Below the pieces are notes generated by a model that saw only the letters and a list, made by a program, of their open reading frames with translations, was not told where the DNA came from and made no database searches. A DNA stretch of 64,000 nucleotides from Bradyrhizobium sp. OK095 (GTDB taxonomy: Bacteria > Pseudomonadota > Alphaproteobacteria > Rhizobiales > Xanthobacteraceae), in NCBI RefSeq assembly GCF_900109945.1, contig NZ_FOBX01000015.1:1-64000 (forward strand), in the 5' to 3' direction. Of the stretch, positions 1-7,507 are shown piece by piece (the stretch's first letter is position 1; every line of letters starts with the position of its first letter). Made by a program: the position numbers and the translations under genes.

Positions 1-74
1 AGCCCCCGCCCATCAACCCCAGCCGCCGCCAATCCTGCAAAATCCCCGGCCAGATCGAGTTCTGCTACGGCTGA
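1..74 (+). CDS. C-terminal end of an unidentified small protein (cut by window edge)
   Basis: An open frame enters from the left edge and ends at a TGA at 72-74. The visible tail is rich in Pro, Arg and Cys and ends in EFCYG. Its two cysteines fit the small Cys-containing exported proteins that follow, but no family can be assigned from 23 residues. The start lies outside the window, and the frame could be fortuitous. Confidence 0.4.
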   Translation, partial: PPPINPSRRQSCKIPGQIEFCYG

Positions 75-125
75 GTTTCCCCGGACAGCCCTGCGGCGTG
101 CGGGGAGAGGCGGAGTGCTCAGCTC

Positions 126-377
126 CTACCTGCCATTGCCGCGGCACGCGCCGCCGGGACCGATATGGTAACCGCGCGGGCAGGCATGCGCGGCCGGGTT
201 GGCGAAGTTCCTGAGGCAGCCGCCATTGGGGCCACGGTGCCAGCCGTCGCCGCAGCCGCCAGCGACCGCGATGACGTCGCCATTCGCGCCCGCACCGAAC
301 GGCGCCAGCGGCATGGCCTGGGCCGAGCCCGTGATCGCGCCGAGCGCGAAGGCTACGGCAAACAATGTGCGCATCAT
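126..377 (-). CDS. Small exported Cys/Gly-rich protein of the GCG_CRPN type
   Basis: The 83-residue product starts with a clear signal peptide (hydrophobic residues 4-19, cleavage expected after AQA at 21). The mature part is rich in Gly, Cys and Pro and carries GCGDGWHRGPNGGC and later ACPRGYHIGPGGAC. These are the short Cys/His/Gly/Pro motifs I associate with the small 'GCG_CRPN' exported proteins common in Bradyrhizobium; their role is unknown. The ATG at 377 is preferred to an upstream ATG at 407 because GGGAG lies about 8 bases before it and the signal peptide then begins at once. The next gene upstream on this strand ends 26 bases away, so the two may be cotranscribed. Four cysteines suggest disulfides or metal binding, which is inference only. 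Confidence 0.65.
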   Translation of the reverse strand: MMRTLFAVAFALGAITGSAQAMPLAPFGAGANGDVIAVAGGCGDGWHRGPNGGCLRNFANPAAHACPRGYHIGPGGACRGNGR

Positions 378-403
378 GTCTTGTTCTCCCGAATGCCGTT
401 GCT

Positions 404-646
404 TCAATGGCCGGCGGCGAATGCGATGCCGGCGCGCACTTCTGCGATTGCCTGGTCGATCAGCCCCATCGCTCTCTCGCGATGACCGCCTTTGTTCGGC
501 TCAGCCTTGCCGAGCTCGGCGCGGGCCGATTGCAGGATCGCAACGGCTTCGTCCATGTGCGGCTGCGCGCCCAGCGCGTAACCGATGCAGAGGCTGGTCG
601 CGATGGCGCCGCCGAGTACGAGGCTGCGGGGTAGAGAGGTTCGCAT
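404..646 (-). CDS. Small membrane-anchored or exported hypothetical protein
   Basis: An 80-residue product with a basic N-terminus (MRTSLPRS) and a hydrophobic segment at about residues 9-27, followed by a soluble, helix-prone tail rich in Ala, Glu and Arg. A strong GGAGGAG ribosome site sits 7 bases before the ATG at 646, which is why this start is chosen over an ATG at 727. It lies just upstream of the GCG_CRPN-type gene and is transcribed the same way. A divergent AraC regulator begins 270 bases away with candidate binding repeats in between. I do not recognise the family. The amphipathic tail could be a short coiled coil in the periplasm. Confidence 0.6.
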   Translation of the reverse strand: MRTSLPRSLVLGGAIATSLCIGYALGAQPHMDEAVAILQSARAELGKAEPNKGGHRERAMGLIDQAIAEVRAGIAFAAGH

Positions 647-762
647 GTGATTGTCTCCTCCAGCGGGCGTCAGGCTGGGGCCGCCCGGTTGCCCGGATGC
701 AGTCCCGTCTGTGGCGGGATATCGCATCCGCTATTTGAATAGGGTGGGCGCGTGTGGGCCGT

Positions 763-810
763 CTTGGACTGTTCGGCGCTGGAAACGCGGCCACTTGGAC
801 TGACCGGCGC
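763..810. promoter_or_regulatory. Imperfect 17-bp direct repeat, candidate AraC-family operator
   Basis: Two copies, CTTGGACTGttCGGCGC (763-779) and CTTGGACTGacCGGCGC (794-810), match at 15 of 17 positions and are spaced 31 bp start to start, close to three helical turns. They lie between divergent genes, one of which encodes an AraC-type regulator. AraC proteins commonly bind direct repeats, so this is a plausible operator; no -35/-10 pair was confidently placed. Confidence 0.45.
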
Positions 811-917
811 AGCTTGATTCACGTTGGCGTGCTGATAGCCTAGGGACACCGGCCTACGAAGTTCGGCAGGTTTTGTGCGCGATTTTTTCGACAAAGTCTT
901 TCTTGGAAGTTCTTTCG

Positions 918-1877
918 ATGTCCGTCATCAGGAAAGCGCTCTCGACCGACATGCTGCCGCAGGACTTGTCCGACCGGCAGCGCTTCATCCACTTCGCTGA
1001 ATTGTTCGAGCATTTCTCCAACACCGGCGAGCTGGATCCAGCCTCCGACGTGCCGTTTCGCGCCACGATGAATTCGATCCATGTCGGGACCACCATGCTC
1101 GGACGCTGCGACGGCAGCTTCGTCACGGTGCGGCGTGAGAAGCGCCAGGTGATCGAGACCGGCGACGATCGTTTTTGCCTCGCGCGCAACACTGGTGATC
1201 GCACTTCACAAGTGATCCATCGCGGCCGAGAATTCACCATGCGGCCGGGGTCGATAGTGCTGCTCAAGCTGGACGAGCCATTCTTCGCCGCCGACGGCGC
1301 CAGCCAAAAGCGCTTCACCAACGTGCATCTGCCGGTCGATACGCTGCGGGCGATGGTCCCCGATGTCGACGACCTCGTCGGCTGCGAGCTCGAGCCCGGC
1401 GGCGCGCTGTCGCTGGCGATGGATTACAGCGATCTCCTGCTGCGCCATCCCGCTGCCGCCGACGAGGCCGGCATGGCGATCGCCACCCATTTGCTCGACC
1501 TCGCCGCGATCGGTCTCGGCGCCCGCAGCGATATCGCCGCCGCCGCGCAGCGCCGGGGCCTGCGCGCGGTGCGGCTCAAGGCCGTGCTGTCGGTCCTGGA
1601 GATGCGCTTCCACGAGCCGGATTTTTCCGCGCAGAAGCTCGCCGCCGCCGTCGGTCTGTCCGAACGCTACGTCAACGAGCTGCTGTTCGAGGCTGGCGCC
1701 AGCTTCACCACGCGCCTCAACGAACTCCGCCTGCGCAAGGCCGCCGACCTGCTCGCGCACCGCGAAGGCCGCATCAGCGACATCGCCTTTGCCTGCGGCT
1801 TCAACGATCTCTCTTATTTCAACCGCTGTTTCCGCAGGCGGTTCGGGCTGACGCCGACCGCGGCGCGGGGGAAGTGA
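918..1877 (+). CDS. AraC family transcriptional regulator
   Basis: The 319-residue protein ends in a typical AraC double helix-turn-helix. The first helix pair covers LAAAVGLSERYVNELLFEAG, and the second has the family signature ISDIAFACGFNDLSYFNRCF followed by RRFGLTPTAAR. The N-terminal two thirds resembles the AraC_binding_2 type ligand or dimerisation domain. The start at 918 has GGAAG 8 bases upstream; an ATG at 873 would add 15 residues without a good ribosome site. It is divergent from the small exported protein genes, and direct repeats at 763-810 may be its own binding site. The inducer cannot be inferred. Confidence 0.88.
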   Translation: MSVIRKALSTDMLPQDLSDRQRFIHFAELFEHFSNTGELDPASDVPFRATMNSIHVGTTMLGRCDGSFVTVRREKRQVIETGDDRFCLARNTGDRTSQVIHRGREFTMRPGSIVLLKLDEPFFAADGASQKRFTNVHLPVDTLRAMVPDVDDLVGCELEPGGALSLAMDYSDLLLRHPAAADEAGMAIATHLLDLAAIGLGARSDIAAAAQRRGLRAVRLKAVLSVLEMRFHEPDFSAQKLAAAVGLSERYVNELLFEAGASFTTRLNELRLRKAADLLAHREGRISDIAFACGFNDLSYFNRCFRRRFGLTPTAARGK

Positions 1878-1889
1878 GGGGGGCGCACC

Positions 1890-2147
1890 CTACAAAACAT
1901 CGACCCGCGGCGGCGGATAACGCCGCGCCAGCGCTGACAGCGGTAAATGCCGCTCGCCGTCCGGCAATTCGAGAAAGGCCAGCACGAGCGGCCGCTTCCA
2001 GTCGCCGACGCCGAAATCCATCGCCATCCATTTTTGCGGCTCGGGGCCTTCGAGGCCCCGGACCCAGACGAAATAGCGGGGGAGGTCGTCGGCGTCAGCT
2101 TCCGTCGTGCGTCTCCTGGCCATCAAAGCTGCTCGCTGCATCACCAT
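1890..2147 (-). CDS. Hypothetical protein, 85 residues
   Basis: The product is a small soluble protein without a signal peptide, with an aromatic-rich middle (YFVWVRG, QKWMAMDFGVGDWKRP) and a Pro-rich end. The composition is protein-like rather than that of a shadow frame, and no competing gene occupies this stretch. It converges on the AraC gene, with 12 bases between the stops. Neither of the two possible starts (2147, or 2123 at MARRRTTEADAD) has a strong ribosome site, so the N-terminus is uncertain. I do not recognise a family. Confidence 0.5.
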   Translation of the reverse strand: MVMQRAALMARRRTTEADADDLPRYFVWVRGLEGPEPQKWMAMDFGVGDWKRPLVLAFLELPDGERHLPLSALARRYPPPRVDVL

Positions 2148-2228
2148 CCGTTGCGGTAGGATATAGGTATCGGCTCGCTGAAGTCGAACTCTCAGCTGCC
2201 GGTCCTGTAAGGCTGGACCGGTCGGTTA

Positions 2229-2708
2229 ATGCGCAGGCCTGAAGATATGAACGAAGCCACGATCGATAGCTGGGGTGACGCCTCGGAAGTCACGAAAAAG
2301 CTGATTGGCTCGTGGTCCCTCAACCGGGTCATTGAAGGCCAGGCCACGATGCAGGGTATTGCGATCTTCACGCCACTGGACAGGGGGCGGCTGGCCTATC
2401 GCGAGCAGGGATATCTGAAGCTTGCGAACGGCACCATTGTGCAAGCCGAACGCGAATATTTCTTCAGCAACAGCGACGAAGGGTTCAAGGTCTTCTTCAA
2501 GGAAGATCCACCGCGGCTGTTTCACGAGATCTCACTGTCCGCGTCTTCCGGAGGAGCGCTGAGCGGACGCGCGGGCCATCTCTGCAAGCGCGACGACTAT
2601 CAGTCGGCCTACATGTTCCTGCCGGATGGCACGTTCGTCGTCCGTCATGTGGCGTCGGGCCCGGGCAAGGACTACGCGATGAATACGACCTACACGCGTC
2701 TTGTGTGA
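2229..2708 (+). CDS. DUF6314-like protein
   Basis: This 159-residue soluble protein has the features of a small lipocalin-like beta-barrel: GSWSLNRVI near the N-terminus, alternating beta segments such as GRLAYREQGYLKL and REYFFSNSDEGFKVFF, then H-CKRDDYQSAY and a late TFVVRHVASGPGKDY. That pattern fits the DUF6314 family, proteins of unknown function often described as having a calycin-like fold. A later ATG at 2247 is also possible; neither start has a clear ribosome site. It stands alone, with convergent or divergent neighbours. Confidence 0.6.
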   Translation: MRRPEDMNEATIDSWGDASEVTKKLIGSWSLNRVIEGQATMQGIAIFTPLDRGRLAYREQGYLKLANGTIVQAEREYFFSNSDEGFKVFFKEDPPRLFHEISLSASSGGALSGRAGHLCKRDDYQSAYMFLPDGTFVVRHVASGPGKDYAMNTTYTRLV

Positions 2709-2743
2709 TCAAGCCGGTGCGATGGCGACGGCCGCGCCGCCTT

Positions 2744-3037
2744 TCACTGCCAGAGCTGGCTCTCCGCGACGCGGTTGATATCTTGGAGACGCCGGTTGGC
2801 GTCGGCGTTCAGATCGATACTCTCAACCAGCGTCAGCAGGCGGTGATAGGCGCCATCGGCGATTTCCACCGGCAGCGGGGCTTCGTCAAAAGTCTCGATA
2901 TAGCTGCCGATGAGACCGCTGAGCAGGCGGCAAAGGCCGCGCTGGGCGGGATCGTCGCGGCCGAGGGTCTCGAGCTTTTGCTGGAATGTCCGGAAGCCGT
3001 GGTGCTGTTGCGAAAGCCATGCGTGCAGGTCGTTCAT
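2744..3037 (-). CDS. Small hypothetical cytoplasmic protein
   Basis: A 97-residue protein of mostly helical, charged sequence, with no signal peptide or membrane segment. AGGAG lies 6 bases before the ATG at 3037, a good ribosome site that supports this being a real gene. It begins MNDLHAWLSQQHHGF and ends with RVAESQLWQ. It converges on the DUF6314-like gene, about 35 bases apart, and lies upstream of a palindromic repeat and tRNA-Leu. I do not recognise the family. Confidence 0.55.
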   Translation of the reverse strand: MNDLHAWLSQQHHGFRTFQQKLETLGRDDPAQRGLCRLLSGLIGSYIETFDEAPLPVEIADGAYHRLLTLVESIDLNADANRRLQDINRVAESQLWQ

Positions 3038-3124
3038 GTGAGCTCCTTCGAGTTACGGAAGAAGCTGCCGGTTTATACAGGAGGGATATGACGATTGCCA
3101 GTGGTGGGGGAGCGATCTTCGTTG

Positions 3125-3228
3125 AACCAGTCCGCCTTCGCCAAGGCTTCGGCGGGACAGCCTTCGCAGCTTCGCTTCGATGGCGCGGCGCTCGGCCCGC
3201 CCAGCCGTAGCTGCGAAGCAGCGAAGGC
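3125..3228. repeat. Palindromic intergenic repeat next to the tRNA-Leu 3' end
   Basis: The left arm at 3159-3175 and right arm at 3210-3229 (CTGCGAAGCAGCGAAGGCT) form an imperfect inverted repeat around a GC-rich centre. Just before it, 3133-3156 is a second CCGCC...GGCGG palindrome. Together with the tRNA they account for the 430-base stretch without a protein gene at 3038-3468. The right arm runs to the 3' end of the tRNA. This looks like one of the dispersed palindromic repeats of rhizobial genomes. Confidence 0.55.
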
Positions 3229-3313
3229 TGGTGCCCCTGGCCGGAATCGAACCAGCACTCCTTGCGGAACTCGATTTTGAGTCGAGCGCGTCTACCAATT
3301 CCGCCACAGGGGC
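3229..3313 (-). tRNA. tRNA-Leu (anticodon CAA)
   Basis: Read on the minus strand, the 85 bases fold as a class II tRNA. The acceptor stem GCCCCTG pairs with CAGGGGC, followed by a discriminator A and an encoded CCA. The D-arm is GCGG..TTGGTAGACGC. The anticodon stem CTCGA/TCGAG encloses the loop CTCAAAA, giving anticodon CAA. A long variable arm (TTCCGCAAGGAG) and a T-arm with GGTTCGATTCC follow. The long variable arm and anticodon identify leucine. Apparent protein frames across it are artefacts. Confidence 0.96.
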
Positions 3314-3468
3314 CCTCGGTCGGTCCCCTCAACAGGGGCCTTGCGAAGCCGGCGGACTATAGCCATGGACAAAGCGGGGTCAACCCGCGCCAAAGTGATC
3401 CCAGCCGTTCTCGACAGCCGCATCGGCCGGGGTTAGAGGCTTAAGAAAGCAACCCACCGGAGGCTGCC

Positions 3469-4008
3469 GTGACGACCCAGAGTGCCGCACTACCTGCGTT
3501 CAAACCGGCGGCTGCCAGCCCCGCGCTGACCGCCGCACTTCTCGTCACGCTGATTGCGGCTGCGACCATCGCGGGCGCCTGGTTCTTCCAGCTCGTGCTC
3601 GGGATCGTGCCCTGTCCGCTGTGCCTGGAGCAGCGCTACGCCTATTATCTCGCGATTCCGCTCGGCTTGCTCGTCGCAATCGCGGCGCGAGGTGGCATGC
3701 CGCGGCCGCTGCTGCTCGCGGGGCTCGCGATCCTCGCGCTGGCGGCGCTCGCCAATGCCGGGCTCGGCACCTACCATTCCGGCGTCGAATGGGGTTTGTG
3801 GAAGGGCCCGACCGATTGCTCCGGTCCCGTCGTCAATCTCGGCTCCGCCGCCGATCTGCTATCGAAGCTCGACACCGTGAAGGTGGTGCGTTGCGACGAG
3901 GTGCAGTGGCGTTTCCTCGGCCTTTCGCTCGCCGGCTACAACGTGCTGATCTCGCTGTTGATGACCGCGATCGCCGCGTGGGGATTTGTGGCGACGGCGA
4001 AGCGCTAA
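3469..4008 (+). CDS. dsbB: Disulfide bond formation protein B
   Basis: DsbB is the inner-membrane quinone reductase that reoxidises the periplasmic thiol oxidase DsbA. The 179-residue protein has four hydrophobic segments (about 18-44, 57-73, 79-98 and 150-173). The first Cys pair is Cys49/Cys52 in PCPLCLEQR at the end of the first segment. A second pair, Cys117 and Cys142, lies in the periplasmic loop between segments 3 and 4. This is the complete DsbB electron-relay set. It starts at a GTG with GGAGG 6 bases upstream. A DsbA-like thioredoxin (10026) and TlpA (49226) are elsewhere in the window, so it is not part of a dsbA operon. Its stop lies only 3 bases from the convergent AbrB gene. Confidence 0.92.
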   Translation: MTTQSAALPAFKPAAASPALTAALLVTLIAAATIAGAWFFQLVLGIVPCPLCLEQRYAYYLAIPLGLLVAIAARGGMPRPLLLAGLAILALAALANAGLGTYHSGVEWGLWKGPTDCSGPVVNLGSAADLLSKLDTVKVVRCDEVQWRFLGLSLAGYNVLISLLMTAIAAWGFVATAKR

Positions 4009-4011
4009 GGC

Positions 4012-5097
4012 TTAATCGTCCACATCGTCCTGCGTGCGCCCGAACAGGTGCACGATGCCTGGCGTCGCGATCGTCACGAACACGAAGCGTGACAGATGAT
4101 GGGCGCCGACGAAGATTGGGTCGATGTGCAGCGTCAGCGCCAGCGCCAGCATCGCGTCCATCGCGCCCGGGGCGAAGGCGACGACGGTGTCTGAAAACTT
4201 CACCTGCGTGGTGAGCGCCACGATCGCGACGAAGATGCCGGAGACGACTATCGCCACGGCAAACGAGCCCAGCGCCGCATTGATGTGGCCGGCGAGCGTC
4301 TTGATCCGCATCCGTGCAAAACGGCTGCCGATCAGGGCGCCGATGCCGATCAGCGCCACGCCGCGCACCCAGTTCGGCAGGCCGCCATCGACCCAGCCCG
4401 CCCCATGCAGCACGCTGGAGCCGATCATCGCGCCGAACATCCAGCTCGCGGGAAATTTGATCAGCCGCAGCACGAGCGCCGCAGCGAGTGAGGCCGCAAC
4501 CAGCTCGACGAGGTCGAGCGGCGAGGCGATCGCCGTTGTCAACGACGGTGCCACGGAAGGCGCCACGCCCGCGATGGCCAGCACCATCGGTAGTGCCGCA
4601 GTGAGGATGATGACGCGCATGGTCTGCACCACGGCGATCCCCGGCAGGTCGGCGCCGCGCTCGACCGCCAGGATCGTGATCTGGGACAGCGCGCCGGGAC
4701 TGCCGGCGAGGAAGGCCGAGGTGCGGTCCCAGCCATGGATCCGTTGGAGATAGTAGCTCGAGCCGAAGGTCGAGCAGAAGGTGGCGAGCGCAAGCAGCCC
4801 GATGGTGAGGGGATAGGCGCTGACCTGTTGAAGCAGATGGCGCGAGACGACCGAGCCCAGCGAGATGCCGAGCAGCACCAGTACGGTCTGGGTCAGGATC
4901 GGCGGCAGCATCAACTTGCGCCCGGCGATCGCGGCGATCCCGACCGCGATCATCGAGCCCGAGATCAGCCCGCCGGGAAGGCCCGCAAGCAGAAATATCA
5001 GGCCTCCGGCGGTGCCGATGACGAGTGTCTCCACCGTGCTCAAGATATTGGCACGGCTTGGCAATTCGAACGGCAGGGAGGCGGCGATCTGCTTCAC
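4012..5097 (-). CDS. AbrB family membrane protein (COG3180 type)
   Basis: The 361-residue, almost wholly hydrophobic protein has about ten predicted membrane segments. It has the two-fold repeated layout of the AbrB family ('putative ammonia monooxygenase' in old annotations), with Gly-rich turns such as GTAGGLIFLLAGLPGG and FLAGSPGALSQ in the first half and FAPGAMDAMLALA in the second. The true function of the family is unsettled; a transport role is usual. It has nothing to do with bacterial AbrB DNA-binding proteins. It starts at a GTG (5097) with AAGG upstream. It converges on dsbB, and the upstream caspase-like gene lies 66 bases away on the same strand. Confidence 0.82.
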   Translation of the reverse strand: MKQIAASLPFELPSRANILSTVETLVIGTAGGLIFLLAGLPGGLISGSMIAVGIAAIAGRKLMLPPILTQTVLVLLGISLGSVVSRHLLQQVSAYPLTIGLLALATFCSTFGSSYYLQRIHGWDRTSAFLAGSPGALSQITILAVERGADLPGIAVVQTMRVIILTAALPMVLAIAGVAPSVAPSLTTAIASPLDLVELVAASLAAALVLRLIKFPASWMFGAMIGSSVLHGAGWVDGGLPNWVRGVALIGIGALIGSRFARMRIKTLAGHINAALGSFAVAIVVSGIFVAIVALTTQVKFSDTVVAFAPGAMDAMLALALTLHIDPIFVGAHHLSRFVFVTIATPGIVHLFGRTQDDVDD

Positions 5098-5163
5098 ACC
5101 ACCTTATTGCAAATCAGCGAGAGGCGCACAATTGCAGGCTCGTCATGCCGCAATGCGTCCCGA

Positions 5164-6246
5164 CTATTTCTGAACGAAATAGAAATCCTGTCGGCCGGAC
5201 ACGGAGCCGTAGCTGAACGGCTTCTGCTTGCCGCCGGTCATCTCGATCACGTCGTCGCGGACCGTATCGAACAGCCGCCGGACCTCGAGTCCCGGCACGC
5301 GAATATCCTTGATGAACGCCGTGGCGAACGGGCTGTGGGCGCCGTCTCCATCAAGCGCCACTTCGCCGTCCTTGGCCGCGAACACGACCAGCGTCCCGGC
5401 GTCGGGTTCGATTGGCGCCAGCCCGCGGGAGACCGAACGCGACGCGACGGACAATGTTCGCTTCATGCGGGCGGCGAACGGGTTGTCCCGGCATGCATCC
5501 AGAACGACCAGCCGCAACTTCTTGGCCCGTTCCGCAACGTTGAGGACCTGATCGAGCGCGATTGCTTCGAAAGACATGTCGCGATCCGAACTGATCGTCG
5601 CGTCGACGGGAATCAGGTAGTTGGTCCCGCCAATTTCTATGCCGTGACCTGCATAATAGATCACGGACCAGTCGGCCCTCTCGGCCTGTGTGGCAAAAGC
5701 GCGAAGCGCCTGAATGAGTTGATCGCGGTCGAGGTTGGTCCGCAGCGTGACGTTCTCGAAGCCCGTCGCCCTGAGCGCGTTGGCAACCTCGGCAGCGTCA
5801 CGCTCGGGATTGGGCAACGAGGGAACATTTCTGTATCTGGAATTACCCAGCACCAGTGCGACGCGATGTTCGGATTCTTTCTGCCGGGGAGTGTCGAGCG
5901 CCGCGCCGTTCGCCGGGGCTGCAGGCGCCTTCGGCGGCAGCGGTGCGGCCGAGATCTGCGGATCGGCAGGAAGCTGCCCCTGTCGGGGCGGTCGGCTCTC
6001 GTGTTTCGTCGAGGCTGTGTCCTGCTTCGAGGGCGTCACCGCTTGCGTGGACGGCGCCGTGGCTTCGGTCTTGCAGCTACTGCGAAATGCCCTTCGTTCG
6101 GGGCCGTGCAGTCCACGAGCATCGGCCTGCTTTGAACATTCCTGCGCAAGGGAACGAGAGTTTGGTTCGACCTGCGCGTCTGCTGGCCCGGCGACACTCA
6201 CTGCGACAACAAGACCAAGCAGGCGAACCCTCTTCCATCCGCTCAT
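5164..6246 (-). CDS. Exported caspase-like (peptidase C14) protein with N-terminal PsiF motif
   Basis: The 360-residue precursor has a signal peptide (1-25, ending ADAQ). Then comes a PsiF-type Cys motif at 36-58 (ECSKQADARGLHGPER..FRSSC), a Pro/Ala/Ser-rich linker (60-120), and a caspase-like domain from about 127. The domain starts HRVALVLGNSRY. It contains the catalytic His201 in YYAGHGIE and Cys252 in VVLDACRDNPF, the standard dyad of bacterial caspase homologues (metacaspase/orthocaspase group). The start at 6246 is chosen because AGGGG precedes it and the signal peptide follows directly. The next gene upstream (6452) is a stand-alone PsiF protein with nearly the same motif, but a strong terminator separates them. 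Substrate unknown. Confidence 0.85.
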   Translation of the reverse strand: MSGWKRVRLLGLVVAVSVAGPADAQVEPNSRSLAQECSKQADARGLHGPERRAFRSSCKTEATAPSTQAVTPSKQDTASTKHESRPPRQGQLPADPQISAAPLPPKAPAAPANGAALDTPRQKESEHRVALVLGNSRYRNVPSLPNPERDAAEVANALRATGFENVTLRTNLDRDQLIQALRAFATQAERADWSVIYYAGHGIEIGGTNYLIPVDATISSDRDMSFEAIALDQVLNVAERAKKLRLVVLDACRDNPFAARMKRTLSVASRSVSRGLAPIEPDAGTLVVFAAKDGEVALDGDGAHSPFATAFIKDIRVPGLEVRRLFDTVRDDVIEMTGGKQKPFSYGSVSGRQDFYFVQK

Positions 6247-6384
6247 TCGACCCCTTGGCCCGTACCTGTTCAATTCGTAACCGCGCTTGCCGCCGAGCGC
6301 GGGGCCCTGAAGCAGTTCACCGCCACGACAGTGATCTGGTTCCCTCTGATCATAAGTGAACCAGCATTTGAGCCAAGTAGCGAG

Positions 6385-6438
6385 GGCCAAAAACACATGG
6401 GCTTCATCCTCCCCTGCGTCCGGAGGAGGATGAAGCCC
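6385..6438 (-). terminator. Rho-independent terminator of the PsiF-repeat gene
   Basis: A perfect 14-bp stem (6399-6412 with 6425-6438) with a 12-base loop is followed, reading the minus strand, by a run of five T within 6385-6395. It lies just after the stop of the PsiF-repeat gene and before the caspase gene on the same strand, so it should isolate the two transcripts. Confidence 0.85.
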
Positions 6439-6451
6439 AAAATGTCCGCGG

Positions 6452-6745
6452 CTACTTCTTGTCGGCGGCGGCCGGAGCGGGAGCAGCCATGCCGGCCTTC
6501 GCGCTCTTGACGCACTCCGAGCGGAATTTCTTGCGCTCCTTGCCGTGCAGGCCCTTGGCGTCGGCCTGCTTGGAGCATTCGAGCGACTCGGCCGAGTGCT
6601 CCTTCGGCGCCTTCTTGTCGGTGGGGGCGGCGGTCGTGGTCTTGGCGTCGGTCTTGGCCGCCGGCGCGGCGGCCTGGCCGAAGGCGGTGCCGGTGGCGAG
6701 CAGGGAGGCGAGGGCGATGGCGGCGAGGCGAGACGTGAAGGTCAT
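6452..6745 (-). CDS. PsiF-repeat exported protein
   Basis: The 97-residue precursor has a signal peptide (1-23, AFGQ) followed by an Ala/Lys/Thr-rich stretch. One PsiF-type repeat lies at 57-78, ECSKQADAKGLHGKER..FRSEC, with two cysteines that probably pair. A second Ala/Pro-rich tail ends in ADKK. PsiF was named as a phosphate-starvation-inducible protein in E. coli, but its function is unknown. AAGAAGAG lies upstream of the chosen ATG; an upstream ATG at 6814 would place the signal peptide internally. Its repeat is nearly identical to that at the N-terminus of the downstream caspase-like protein. Confidence 0.82.
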   Translation of the reverse strand: MTFTSRLAAIALASLLATGTAFGQAAAPAAKTDAKTTTAAPTDKKAPKEHSAESLECSKQADAKGLHGKERKKFRSECVKSAKAGMAAPAPAAADKK

Positions 6746-6948
6746 GGTGTTGCACTCTTCTTGAGAGAATGGCGAAGGGTTGGGAACGTCGGCTCGTGTT
6801 GCTGAACGCGACATGAATAATCTGAACAGGGGGGATCACTATATTTTGGCGGCGGGTGCCATCGCTTCCTTGTCGCAACTCGCCGGCGCGCTAGGATAGC
6901 AGTCCTCGGTTCACTTCCCCCGGGGGAAGACCAAGGAGGAGACCAAGG

Positions 6949-7458
6949 ATGACCATTCAATCAAAATTGTTGTGTGCCGTTGCGGTGTCGGGATTTGCCG
7001 CGCTGGTGGCGGCCGCGCCGGCCCAGGCTTTGACCTCGCAGGAGTGCAGCGCGAAATATCAGGCCGCCAAGAAGGACGGTTCGCTCGGCGCCACGAAGTG
7101 GAATGACTTCCGCAAGGCCCAGTGCGGTGCGGACGCGACGCCCGCTGCTGCACCGGTCGTTGCTGCTCCGGCCGCGCCTGCCGCTCCCGCCGAGCCGAAG
7201 GCCGCCGCGAAGAAGGAGGCGGCCCCTGCCGCTGCGCCGGCCTCGACGATGCCGACCATGCCGATGGGCAACGCGGTCTTCCCGAACGCGGTCGATGCGA
7301 AATACGCCAAGGAGACCGCCGGCAAGGCCCGCCTCCACACCTGCGTCGACCAGTACAACGCCAACAAGACCACCAATGGCAATGGCGGCATGAAGTGGAT
7401 CGAGAAGGGCGGCGGCTATTACAGCGAATGCAACAAGAAGCTGAAGGGCGCCGCCTGA
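6949..7458 (+). CDS. Exported protein with two Cys-pair motifs joined by an Ala/Pro/Lys linker
   Basis: The 169-residue precursor has a signal peptide (1-27, AQA). Two similar modules flank a low-complexity Ala/Pro/Lys linker (61-103). Module one is Cys33 (CSAKYQAAK) through KWNDFRKAQC59. Module two is Cys132 (CVDQYNANK) through KWIEKGGGYYSEC161. Each has the form C..xY.A.K...G..KW......C, which suggests an internally duplicated disulfide hairpin. GGAGGAG and AAGG precede the ATG. The resemblance to the PsiF motif next door (paired Cys about 20-30 residues apart, Lys-rich, exported) is suggestive only. A strong terminator follows. Function unknown; I recall this kind of protein as common in Bradyrhizobium. 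Confidence 0.72.
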   Translation: MTIQSKLLCAVAVSGFAALVAAAPAQALTSQECSAKYQAAKKDGSLGATKWNDFRKAQCGADATPAAAPVVAAPAAPAAPAEPKAAAKKEAAPAAAPASTMPTMPMGNAVFPNAVDAKYAKETAGKARLHTCVDQYNANKTTNGNGGMKWIEKGGGYYSECNKKLKGAA

Positions 7459-7474
7459 GCTTCGACATGATGCG

Positions 7475-7507
7475 ATGGCCGGAGCAAAGCTCCGGCCATT
7501 TTATTTA
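7475..7507 (+). terminator. Rho-independent terminator
   Basis: The perfect 11-bp stem ATGGCCGGAGC/GCTCCGGCCAT (7475-7485 with 7489-7499) has an AAA loop and is followed by TTTTATTT. It ends the transcript of the two-module exported protein; the T-rich end overlaps the convergent TetR stop. Confidence 0.9.

Noticed and set aside
3053..3307. Open frame starting MAELVDALDSKSSSARSAGSIPARG
   Set aside because: This is the well-known false translation of a tRNA-Leu gene; the tRNA fold is clear at 3229-3313.
4735..6135. 466-residue plus-strand frame
   Set aside because: It is antisense to the AbrB and caspase genes, which have good motifs and ribosome sites.
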